From contig JAJFFN010000016.1 of NCBI GenBank assembly GCA_021776635.1, forward strand, positions 1 through 64,000: DNA of 64,000 nt, in the 5' to 3' direction. Source of the DNA: Robiginitomaculum sp. Lineage in GTDB: Bacteria > Pseudomonadota > Alphaproteobacteria > Caulobacterales > Maricaulaceae. Below the pieces are notes generated by a model that saw only the letters and a program-made list of their open reading frames with translations, was not told the DNA's origin and made no database searches. Both the position numbers and the translations under genes were made by a program. Of the stretch, positions 1 to 7,422 are shown in pieces (position 1 is the stretch's first letter; each line of letters opens with the position of its first letter).

Positions 1-820
1 GTGAGCGTAGCCTGCCTCTTGTGAAAGCCTTGCCCCTAAAGGGATATAAAAAAATGCTAGCATTTCCTGCGGTTTTACGCCTAGCCAGTGAACAAATTGC
101 AACATGCCATTTCGACCTGAGTTTATGAGTACACTGCCTAAAACATCTGACAAGATGGGAATTGATTGGTATGGCAACAAAAACACCCTCTTCGGTAATA
201 AAATTTGGACGCCCAGTTTGGGGGTCAATTTCAGTTTTATATTCTACGTCGGCCAAACTCCATTTTTCATCCTCAGTCCGTCCGGCAAAGTCGATGCCTA
301 CGGTTTTTCTGACCCGAGAGTGGGCGCTATCACAACCGGCAACCACGTCATAAGTTTGACTTTCTAGGCTGCCGTCTTTGTATCGGATATGCACAATCGA
401 GCATTGCGTTTCCACGTCCAGCCCTGTTAGTTCAGTATGCCATTCGGGTACCATACCGCGCTTTGCCAGCCAGTTTAATAGTGCTCTCTCTGTCGTACCT
501 TGCGGGATCGATAATATACCTGAGTGTTTCCTTGGGTGTTTAGTCAGATCCATTTGGGCAAATTTACGCCCGTCTCTCATGAGCTCGATATTTGTTATCA
601 AATTACCTTTTTCGCGCAAGATATCTGTTATGCCGCTGGGCGCAAAAATATCTAATGTACGCAAATGTACTCCAATCGCACGGCTTTCACTCTCTGCCGT
701 AGGACCGGCACCTTTGTCAATAATACGGGGTCGCAAACCACGCCTGACCAGTTCAACTGCTAAACTCAACCCGACAGGGCCAGCGCCTACTATAAGTATA
801 TTCTGATGCGCAGGCATCAT
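1..820 (-). CDS. FAD-dependent monooxygenase (PF01494 type), C-terminus cut by window edge
   Basis: Reading from 820 down to the window edge gives about 273 codons without a stop. The N-terminus has a Rossmann FAD-binding motif of the form GxGxxG (ILIVGAGPVGLSLAVELVRRG), followed by a conserved-looking AESESRAIGVHLRTLDIF stretch. Further on there is a GCDSAHSRVRKTVGIDF segment, which matches the second FAD motif (GCDGxxSxVR) of aromatic-ring hydroxylases with Ser in place of the usual Gly. This family hydroxylates aromatic or polyketide-like substrates using NAD(P)H and O2; the substrate cannot be told from sequence. The start ATG (818-820) follows the stop codon of the response-regulator gene directly, so the two are probably co-transcribed. 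The 3' end lies outside the window. Confidence 0.85.
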   Translation of the reverse strand, partial: MMPAHQNILIVGAGPVGLSLAVELVRRGLRPRIIDKGAGPTAESESRAIGVHLRTLDIFAPSGITDILREKGNLITNIELMRDGRKFAQMDLTKHPRKHSGILSIPQGTTERALLNWLAKRGMVPEWHTELTGLDVETQCSIVHIRYKDGSLESQTYDVVAGCDSAHSRVRKTVGIDFAGRTEDEKWSLADVEYKTEIDPQTGRPNFITEEGVFVAIPINSHLVRCFRQCTHKLRSKWHVAICSLARRKTAGNASIFLYPFRGKAFTRGRLRS

Positions 821-1510
821 TTACCCCAATTGAAGACGGTATCCACCTGGTTCGGTTAGCAATAATGTTGTTGTTCCTTTTTCAGGTTCAATTTTTTGCC
901 GTAAACGATAGACATGTGTTTCTAGGGTATGGGTCGTAACACCGGAATTATAGCCCCAAACCTCGTGCAATAATTCTTCACGGGCAACAGGTTTGCCGCC
1001 GGATCTGTATAGGTATTTTAAGATATTGGTTTCTTTTTCGGTCAAACGGATTTCCCGCATTCCTTCTTGTTCCATTTTTTTAAATGCTGGTTTGAAAGCA
1101 TAAGGGCCAATTTGAAATACGGCGTCTTCACTTTGTTCGAACGAACGTAAATGTGCGCGCAACCGTGCCAGTAAAACGGCAAAGCGAAATGGTTTGGTGA
1201 CGTAGTCATTTGCACCGGAGTTAAGCCCTAGAATTTCGTTCATATCACCATCATTGCCAGTTAGCATGACTATGGGTGAAGCTACATCTGCTTTGCGCAT
1301 AAGTTGACAGGCTTCTGTACCGAGCATGTCTGGCAGGTCAACATCAAGTAAAATTAGGTCATAATCTTTTTCCTTGGTCGCATTAATTGCTGCGCCTGCC
1401 GTTGCTACATCGTCAATTTCAAATTCGTCATATAAATTGAATTGTTCAACCAGCTCGACCCGTAGATCATCATCATCATCAACCAGTAATATTCTTTTTT
1501 TAACGCTCAT
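821..1510 (-). CDS. OmpR/PhoB-family response regulator
   Basis: This 229-residue two-domain regulator has an N-terminal receiver with an acidic cluster after ILLVDDD, phosphoacceptor Asp56 in LILLDVDLPD, Thr84 and Lys106 (VTKPF). Residues about 130-229 form a C-terminal winged-helix DNA-binding domain (RLTEKETNILKYLYR, then THTLETHVYRLRQKIEP). No sensor kinase gene is adjacent, so it is an orphan here. It is followed without a gap by the FAD monooxygenase gene. The length and full set of receiver residues suggest a working phosphorylation-controlled transcription factor; target genes are unknown. Confidence 0.93.
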   Translation of the reverse strand: MSVKKRILLVDDDDDLRVELVEQFNLYDEFEIDDVATAGAAINATKEKDYDLILLDVDLPDMLGTEACQLMRKADVASPIVMLTGNDGDMNEILGLNSGANDYVTKPFRFAVLLARLRAHLRSFEQSEDAVFQIGPYAFKPAFKKMEQEGMREIRLTEKETNILKYLYRSGGKPVAREELLHEVWGYNSGVTTHTLETHVYRLRQKIEPEKGTTTLLLTEPGGYRLQLG

Positions 1511-1667
1511 TATTTATCCTGTAGAGGCAAGTGCTTATTTTCTGCCTTGCTGTTTGTGCCACCCATGTTGACGGGCTTTATAAGCTTGCATTTGGTGCGA
1601 ATCTAATGCCATTTAAGGACAATTCTATCACAAATTCGTGGGTTGTGTGTGAAAACTGGGAAACAAA

Positions 1668-2174
1668 ATGAATATATTGGTCGATACTAGCGAGAAAAAA
1701 ATACGTATAGGCGCAGAGGAATTCCCTTGTGCAATTGGTAAGAACGGCGTTGTACCGCAAGAAAATGGTCGAGAGGGGGACGGCAAGACGCCGCTCGGAA
1801 CCTATCAAATTCGTTATGGCCTCTTTCGTGATGACAGGGTTGCTCTGCCGGCCAACAAGCTGGTTTTTTGGCGTATTCAGCGCGCTGACGGATGGTGCGA
1901 TGACCCGACGGACACTGCCTATAACCGCCCTATTGGTTTGCCTTCTTCCAAAAGCGCAGAAGCATTATGGCGCGATAGCCATGTATATGACATCGTGATA
2001 GTGTTGGGTCATAACGATAACCCGCCCGCGGCGGATAAAGGCAGTGCAGTTTTCTTACATATTGCACAGGAGGGTTTTGCGCCGACATTAGGATGTGTTG
2101 CCATCGCCAAAGACGATATGTTGAGTTTGTTACCTTTGTTGAGTAAAAACAGTAAAATAACGATAGACGCCTAG
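1668..2174 (+). CDS. L,D-transpeptidase (YkuD-family) catalytic-domain protein
   Basis: The 168-residue protein is essentially a single YkuD domain. An NGREGDGKTPLGTY segment at residues 33-46 precedes the catalytic region, where His131 and Cys143 sit in HIAQEGFAPTLGC. In this family the Cys attacks the meso-diaminopimelate peptide bond and makes 3-3 peptidoglycan cross-links or attaches proteins to peptidoglycan. No signal peptide is visible, which is common for this short variant and leaves its location open. A hairpin terminator follows at about 2195-2234. The neighbouring barrel lipoprotein converges from the other strand, so an envelope role fits. Confidence 0.85.
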   Translation: MNILVDTSEKKIRIGAEEFPCAIGKNGVVPQENGREGDGKTPLGTYQIRYGLFRDDRVALPANKLVFWRIQRADGWCDDPTDTAYNRPIGLPSSKSAEALWRDSHVYDIVIVLGHNDNPPAADKGSAVFLHIAQEGFAPTLGCVAIAKDDMLSLLPLLSKNSKITIDA

Positions 2175-2194
2175 TCAAGTCTAACTTAGCTGGA

Positions 2195-2234
2195 ACAAAA
2201 AAACGCCCGGACAAAGCCGAGCGTTTTTGTTTTA
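2195..2234. terminator. Probable bidirectional intrinsic terminator
   Basis: A hairpin with arms AAAACGCcCGG and CCGaGCGTTTT around a short ACAAAG loop has an A-run on the left and a T-run on the right. It lies between the convergent L,D-transpeptidase and barrel-lipoprotein genes, so it can end transcripts from both sides. Confidence 0.8.
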
Positions 2235-2245
2235 TTGGTTTACCT

Positions 2246-3097
2246 TTAGAAGCGGTACCGTCCTCTAATTTGTAAAGGTACCGTCCAGCGTGCGCCCCCT
2301 TGATTGGCACCTTCAAGGAAAGAGCCTGTGGTGACAGTATTATCTTCGCTAAGACCGCCCATATAACGGACACCAGTTTCAAAGCCTAGGCTCATTTTTC
2401 TGGAAATTGGCTTTTCAAAACCAACAAGCGCAGAAGCCGTTACGCCCATCTTACCTTCATATAAGGCAAAATCAGCAACAGGGGCGCCGCCGTTTATTGT
2501 CATATTTTGCATTGTTACGTCACTGACACTGGCTAAACCTACACGTCCCTCGACATAGGGTGTTACACCGCGCAAGAGAGGTAAATTAGTCGTACCGGCA
2601 TTTTGACGCAAGCCGAGCTCCGCGCCAAATGCTTTGTAAGACGATAAGTTGCCGTTCACAGTTCCGGTCGCGGTGGTCCCAATGACCATGTCTTTACCTT
2701 TGGCAGTCTGGTAAAAGCCATTTAAGGTTACTTCTCTGGTTTTACCAATCTTGTAGGTTCCGCCCAGTTCGCCGCGCCAACCTAGTTTATATGCATCTTT
2801 CATAGAATTATGCTCGATACGCACTGGACTGGCAAATGGCGTGTTTTCACCTGATAATACATTGCCGCCAATAGGTATTTCTGTGCCTAATGCGCCAGAT
2901 ATTGCAAATTTACTCTGTTTTCTATTTGCTCTTCGAGATGATGAACTATACCCGCTTGAAGAAGAACTGGATTTATAAGAACTACCTGTCCTATTGTGAT
3001 TATGGGTCGATGCCAACCAAGAGCAACCTGATAATGAGACAGATGCCACCGCTACTATTAAAATACGCAAAACCTTGCTCCTTCTTTTACAATCCAT
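2246..3097 (-). CDS. Outer-membrane beta-barrel lipoprotein, function unknown
   Basis: This 283-residue protein has a lipoprotein signal (hydrophobic RILIVAVASVSLS, then lipobox LSGC with Cys25). A Ser/Arg/Tyr-rich linker of about 35 residues follows, and then about 220 residues of alternating polar/hydrophobic strands that end in GRYRF. A terminal aromatic residue is typical of BamA-inserted outer-membrane barrels. The pattern suggests an eight- to ten-strand porin-like or OmpA-like barrel anchored by a lipid. I do not recognise the family. It stands alone and converges on the L,D-transpeptidase gene. Confidence 0.75.
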   Translation of the reverse strand: MDCKRRSKVLRILIVAVASVSLSGCSWLASTHNHNRTGSSYKSSSSSSGYSSSSRRANRKQSKFAISGALGTEIPIGGNVLSGENTPFASPVRIEHNSMKDAYKLGWRGELGGTYKIGKTREVTLNGFYQTAKGKDMVIGTTATGTVNGNLSSYKAFGAELGLRQNAGTTNLPLLRGVTPYVEGRVGLASVSDVTMQNMTINGGAPVADFALYEGKMGVTASALVGFEKPISRKMSLGFETGVRYMGGLSEDNTVTTGSFLEGANQGGARWTVPLQIRGRYRF

Positions 3098-3332
3098 TTT
3101 AATTCATTACAATCCATTGGATCCGCTATATGTGGCCATACAAAGCAATTATCGTGCCTATTTCCAAAATGCCGTGGAATACGTATAAAAATCGGCATGA
3201 ATGGTCAAAATGAGCGGTCAAAATTTGGGAATTGCAGAAAAATAATTGAAATTAACCGGAATATTTTAGCAATTTACAGAGAAAAATATTTTGCACATTT
3301 TTATGTGCCATTCTGGTACACGTCGTACTGCT

Positions 3333-4019
3333 CTAGTTTCGCTTACCAAATAAGGCACTACCAACACGAATATGTGTTGCGCCAAGCGCAATAGCAGTCT
3401 CAAAGTCTCCGCTCATGCCCATGCTGAGGTTTTTAATGCCGTTACGTTTCGCGAGTTTAGCCAGTAGAGCAAAATGGGGACTTGGTGCATGCCCAAAAAT
3501 CAGAGTTCCTGCCGGCGGAATACACATCAGCCCGACAGGGTATATCTCATATACAGTGCGCATATTTTTTACAAATGTGTCTAACTCGTGGGGAGCAATG
3601 CCCGCTTTTTGCTGTTCTTCGCCTGTGTTGACTTGAATAAACAACTCTGGTCTTCGGCCAGTTTTGTCCATAGCTTTTACCAATGCTTTTGCCAATTTTT
3701 CGCGGTCTAGTGTTTCAATAACGTCGAACAATTTACAGGCAGCAACCGCCTTGTTTGTTTGTAAAGGCCCGATCATACGCAATTGTATATTGGTACGGGC
3801 ATCTGCAAATCGTTCACGCCATCTCGCCTGTGCTTCTTGAACTTTGTTTTCACCAAACACACTTTGGTCTGTTGCCAGCATATCTTTGATACGGTTATCA
3901 GCTTGTTGCTTTGATACGGCCGTTAAACAAATGTCATCAATTGAACGGGATGCACGCTTGGCGGCTTTGGTGATCCGGTCTAGGATGTTGGCGTGTAATT
4001 GTGAAATATGAGTGCTCAT
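3333..4019 (-). CDS. yggS: YggS/PLPBP-family pyridoxal-phosphate homeostasis protein
   Basis: The 228-residue TIM-barrel protein has the family motifs. The PLP Schiff-base lysine is Lys37 in LTAVSKQQ. Other family segments are FGENKVQEAQ, the HFIGxLQTNK equivalent (RMIGPLQTNKA), FIQVNTGEEQQKAG and LSMGMSGDFETAIALGATHIRVGSALFG. Members bind PLP, have no clear catalytic activity, and buffer vitamin B6 and amino-acid metabolism. The start codon overlaps the first codons of the divergent TenI-RimI fusion gene, so the two promoters lie within each other's coding sequence or the genes share a very compact control region. Confidence 0.95.
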   Translation of the reverse strand: MSTHISQLHANILDRITKAAKRASRSIDDICLTAVSKQQADNRIKDMLATDQSVFGENKVQEAQARWRERFADARTNIQLRMIGPLQTNKAVAACKLFDVIETLDREKLAKALVKAMDKTGRRPELFIQVNTGEEQQKAGIAPHELDTFVKNMRTVYEIYPVGLMCIPPAGTLIFGHAPSPHFALLAKLAKRNGIKNLSMGMSGDFETAIALGATHIRVGSALFGKRN

Positions 4020-5106
4020 GAGCTGGACATATACTGGAAATGATAAGCTAGCAAGAGTTGCAACGCGGCTTTATGAAGAGCGGGGGCAGTCCTGTAAAAT
4101 TTCGCCTATGGTATTTATGAGCGACCCTGAACGAACGCCAAATTTGGCAGCAATCGCGAAAACACTGCATCACGGCTCAACGCTTATTTATAGGCATTTT
4201 GGTGCGTCGAACAAAACTGAGATTGCTACGCACCTGCGACAGATAACTTTGTCTCGTAACATTCAATTTTTAATTGGCAAAGATGTAAGATTAGCTGAAG
4301 ACGTGGGTGCAGATGGTGTGCATTTGCCCGAAGAAGATTTGGAAGCAACCGCCAAAATCCATAATAAACATCCCAATTGGTTGTTAAGCGGTGCTGCTCA
4401 TTCTAGAGGAGCCCTGAAAATGTGCTCTAAACTAGGATTAGATGCAGCAATTGTATCGCCCGTTTTTGCGAGTAAAAGTGCTAGCGCAAGCAAACCAATG
4501 GGTGTGGCCGAGTTTTCAAAGTTGGCAATAGAAGTAAATATTCCAGTCTTTGCTCTAGGCGGAATTAATGCAGATAATGCCAATTTATTATTGGGTACGG
4601 GCGCGGCAGGTATGGCTGGCGTATCTGGGTTTACGCTGCCAACAAAATGGCCAAAAGCTGAGCCTGTAGAGCTTCATAATATAGATGATATGGCTGCGTT
4701 ACATAATCAGGCTTTTGATTATCCCTGGCCTAAAGAAGACTTTATCAATCATATTGAAAATAAACACGATATTGTGCTTGGGATATCTGACATAAGGAAG
4801 CTCATGGCTTTTGTTATCATAAGAGTTGTGGATGGTCAGGCAGAGATATTAACCCTCGTTGTAAAAACGTGTAAACAGAAATTGGGACTTGCTAGCTTAT
4901 TGTTGCTGTACGGCGAAAGGGAAGTTTTAAAGCAAGATGCAGATATCGTATTTCTTGAGGTGGCCAAAGATAACACGGCTGCAATTCAACTTTATAAAAA
5001 GTGTGGATATCAACATTTGAGTACGCGTCCGCGTTACTATCGCCGCGAGATTAATGGTAAAACAGGTCGTGTTGATGCTTTGTTATATAAAAAGCATTTA
5101 GCTTGA
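4018..5106 (+). CDS. Fusion protein: TenI/ThiE-like barrel plus RimI-like GNAT acetyltransferase
   Basis: Residues about 30-212 resemble the short alphaproteobacterial thiamine-phosphate-synthase-like family (FMSDPERTPNL, IYRHFGA, LAEDVGADGVHLPEEDL, GAAHSRGAL, VFALGGINADNA). The active-site signature is not that of classic ThiE (HLPE rather than HLGQ), so TMP synthase activity is doubtful. Residues about 215-362 are a GNAT domain close to RimI, which acetylates the N-terminus of ribosomal protein S18. RimI-like segments are AEILTLVV, the acetyl-CoA loop KQKLGLAS, and FLEVAKDNTAAIQLYKKCGY followed by RPRYYRR and DALLYKK. ATG 4018 is preferred to GTG 4012. The reading frame is open throughout. 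fur starts 34 bp downstream, the usual place for rimI. Confidence 0.82.
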   Translation: MSWTYTGNDKLARVATRLYEERGQSCKISPMVFMSDPERTPNLAAIAKTLHHGSTLIYRHFGASNKTEIATHLRQITLSRNIQFLIGKDVRLAEDVGADGVHLPEEDLEATAKIHNKHPNWLLSGAAHSRGALKMCSKLGLDAAIVSPVFASKSASASKPMGVAEFSKLAIEVNIPVFALGGINADNANLLLGTGAAGMAGVSGFTLPTKWPKAEPVELHNIDDMAALHNQAFDYPWPKEDFINHIENKHDIVLGISDIRKLMAFVIIRVVDGQAEILTLVVKTCKQKLGLASLLLLYGEREVLKQDADIVFLEVAKDNTAAIQLYKKCGYQHLSTRPRYYRREINGKTGRVDALLYKKHLA

Positions 5107-5140
5107 AACGCTTCCAGTTAACATTTAGAGTGATTTAAAT

Positions 5141-5578
5141 ATGCCTGATAAAAGTACTGAAATTTCCGAAAGTAACTCCATAGAGATTATGTGCGTCGAA
5201 AAGGGTTTGCGCATGACTGGTCAACGGCGTGTGATTGCGCGTGTGTTAGCCGCAGCAGATGACCACCCTGATGCTGAGGCGGTTTATCGGCGTGTTTCAA
5301 AAATAGATAAAAAAATATCTTTGGCCACCGTATATCGAACACTACGCTTGTTTTCTGAAACTGGTATTATTGAATCACACGATTTTCGTGATGGTCGCGC
5401 CCGTTATGAGGCCGCTGACGACGACCATCATGATCACTTGATTGATTTATCTACAGGTGATGTCATAGAATTTGTTGATGTGGAAATAGAACGTTTGCAA
5501 GAGCGTATAGCCAAGAAACTAGGGTATGAATTGATCGACCACAGGCTTGAGTTATACGGACGGCCAATTAAAAAATAG
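5141..5578 (+). CDS. fur: Fur-family metal-responsive repressor
   Basis: The 145-residue protein has an N-terminal winged helix (CVEKGLRMTGQRRVIARVLA, ISLATVYRTLRLF) and a C-terminal dimerisation and metal domain with the histidine cluster DDDHHDHLIDLSTGDVIEF. It lacks the CxxC pairs of E. coli Fur, as many alphaproteobacterial Fur/Mur proteins do. The position behind a RimI-like domain is the usual alphaproteobacterial context. Whether it senses iron or manganese is not decided by sequence. A Fur/Mur role is preferred to Irr because no haem-regulatory Cys-Pro motif is visible. Confidence 0.92.
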   Translation: MPDKSTEISESNSIEIMCVEKGLRMTGQRRVIARVLAAADDHPDAEAVYRRVSKIDKKISLATVYRTLRLFSETGIIESHDFRDGRARYEAADDDHHDHLIDLSTGDVIEFVDVEIERLQERIAKKLGYELIDHRLELYGRPIKK

Positions 5579-5595
5579 TATATAATAGAGGGGCT

Positions 5596-6204
5596 ATGCG
5601 CCAATCGACTTTTGAGTTTTTAGGGAATTTGGACACGCTTTTAGCGGTGTTCATCGGGGCAATTTTGGCGACGGGCGGTGCGTTGGTTGCTGAAATTATT
5701 CAAGAACGTACCAACCGTAAAAGGCGCGAACGAGATGCGGCCCGGTTTTTTGGAGACATTTTAAAGTCCATAGATCAAATACTTGATTTTGCTTTTCATT
5801 CACAAAGCATAGGTGAAAAATGGGGCGGTGTGTCTCTACGCTTATTTAAAACGGCTCTTAAGGAAGCCGAAGTATATGAACGTAACCGGGAGCGCCTGTT
5901 TGATATTCTGGACATGGATTTGCGCAGCCGTATTCATTCTCATTTTTTAACCGAGACTTTCCCTATTGAGGCTTTGATTGAAAGCAGCGTAGAAATAAAT
6001 AGCATTGAGGACGTTTTGGGCAGAGAACACAAACCTGCCAAAAAAGAAGCAGAGAAGCTACAAAAGCAACTACAAAAACTCATGGAAGCCAGAGAAATTG
6101 GTCTTACGGCCTTAAAGCGTGAGCATGCAAAGACGGATGGCCTTTGCAAAGAGATGGAGAAGCTTGCAAAGGTTAAGTTTAACGGTCTGGCAGAACAAAA
6201 CTGA
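5596..6204 (+). CDS. Hypothetical membrane-anchored coiled-coil protein
   Basis: The 202-residue protein has one N-terminal membrane segment (residues about 12-35, LLAVFIGAILATGGALVAEII) followed by a basic stop-transfer stretch (RTNRKRRERD). The rest is a long, highly charged helical region, with predicted coiled coil in residues about 145-195. It begins 17 bp after fur with an AGAGGGG ribosome-binding site, so it is probably in the fur operon. I do not recognise the family. The topology suggests a cytoplasmic domain tethered to the inner membrane. Confidence 0.7.
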   Translation: MRQSTFEFLGNLDTLLAVFIGAILATGGALVAEIIQERTNRKRRERDAARFFGDILKSIDQILDFAFHSQSIGEKWGGVSLRLFKTALKEAEVYERNRERLFDILDMDLRSRIHSHFLTETFPIEALIESSVEINSIEDVLGREHKPAKKEAEKLQKQLQKLMEAREIGLTALKREHAKTDGLCKEMEKLAKVKFNGLAEQN

Positions 6205-6345
6205 CTGCGACCGACTTCGAGAAAATAAACATCGATAATCTAGCGCATTGGGCGCGACAGAACATATTTGAAGTGATAAGCAAATATGGACACACATTAA
6301 AATGCGAATCGATTCCTGCGTGGATGGCTAGATAGCGGACAAAAT

Positions 6346-7329
6346 ATGACTATTAATTTTTCTTCTGGTTTTGCGAAGAATTTTCAAGACACCAAGCAGG
6401 CAGAAATCCGAGCAACAGTGTCTGCTCTTTGCGTGGCTGCCAAGCGGATATCACATATATGCGCACGCGGCCCATTGGAAAATGGTCTGGGAGACATTAC
6501 TGGCGGCGCAAATTCAGATGGTGATGCCCAAAAGGCCTTGGATGTTCGTTCTGATGAAATCGTAACAGCAGCCTTGGAAACTGCGCCAGTGGCTTACTAT
6601 GCCTCAGAAGAGCAAGACGATATTTTGACATTAGATGTGAACAAACCTTTGGCTGTGGCGTCTGATCCACTCGACGGATCTTCTAACATTGACACCAATG
6701 TTTCCATTGGCACAATTTTTTCTATTTATTCTGCGTGCAAAGATGCAAAGTCCAGTTTTTTTCGTGTTGGATCAGAGCAAATATGCGGCGGATTTTTTGT
6801 TTACGGTCCGCAGACGACTTTGGTGATTACGGCGGGAGATGGAACGGATACCTATGTGCTTGATCCTGATACAGGTGATTTTGAGTTGGCAATTTCCAAT
6901 ATGAAAATAATATCTGCATCGACTGAATATGCTATCAATGCTTCAAATCACAAGCATTGGGATGCATCAATACGCGCATACATAGAAGATTGCCTTGCGG
7001 GCGTAAGTGGGCCTTTAGCCGCGCAATATAATATGCGTTGGGTGGGGTCACTGGTGGCTGATGCCAACCGAATATTATCACGCGGCGGTGTTTTTATGTA
7101 CCCATCTGATAATCGTGCAGGCTATCAGGAGGGGCGGTTGCGCCTGCTCTATGAGGCTAATCCAGTTGCATTTGTTATTGAACAAGCGGGCGGCGTAGCA
7201 ACCGATGGAACACGTCGGGTTCTGGATATGCCCCTAACGGCGCTGCATCAACGTGTGCCATTGGTATTTGGCTCTAAAACACCTGTACGAACGATCGAAA
7301 AATATCACTTAAGAAGTAAAAATATTTGA
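6346..7329 (+). CDS. fbp: Class I fructose-1,6-bisphosphatase
   Basis: The 327-residue enzyme hydrolyses fructose-1,6-bisphosphate to fructose-6-phosphate in gluconeogenesis. The class I metal-binding signature is seen in ASEEQDD and SDPLDGSSNID, and the substrate-binding signature near the C-terminus in GRLRLLYEANPVAFVIEQAGG. The AMP-site N-terminus is of the short bacterial kind. It is the first gene of fbp-tkt-fba, an order that resembles cbbF-cbbT-cbbA of Calvin-cycle clusters. There is no RuBisCO or phosphoribulokinase gene here, so gluconeogenic and pentose-phosphate use is more likely. Confidence 0.95.
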   Translation: MTINFSSGFAKNFQDTKQAEIRATVSALCVAAKRISHICARGPLENGLGDITGGANSDGDAQKALDVRSDEIVTAALETAPVAYYASEEQDDILTLDVNKPLAVASDPLDGSSNIDTNVSIGTIFSIYSACKDAKSSFFRVGSEQICGGFFVYGPQTTLVITAGDGTDTYVLDPDTGDFELAISNMKIISASTEYAINASNHKHWDASIRAYIEDCLAGVSGPLAAQYNMRWVGSLVADANRILSRGGVFMYPSDNRAGYQEGRLRLLYEANPVAFVIEQAGGVATDGTRRVLDMPLTALHQRVPLVFGSKTPVRTIEKYHLRSKNI

Positions 7330-7422
7330 ATACTATGGCCAGGCAAACATAGCTATGCATAATACTGATACCAATGATTCATCATTTGGCGCACCAAAGC
7401 CAAAAATACTTTAGGGGGAACA

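Noticed and set aside
3098-3332. Possible small gene or RNA between the barrel lipoprotein and yggS
   Set aside because: AT-rich intergenic DNA with no convincing start, hairpin or family signal.
4012-5106. Thiamine (TPP) riboswitch before the TenI-like domain
   Set aside because: The start overlaps the divergent yggS gene and leaves no leader for a TPP aptamer.
7355-7414. 19-residue open frame in the fbp-tkt gap
   Set aside because: It lacks a clear ribosome-binding site and any family signal; it may be chance.
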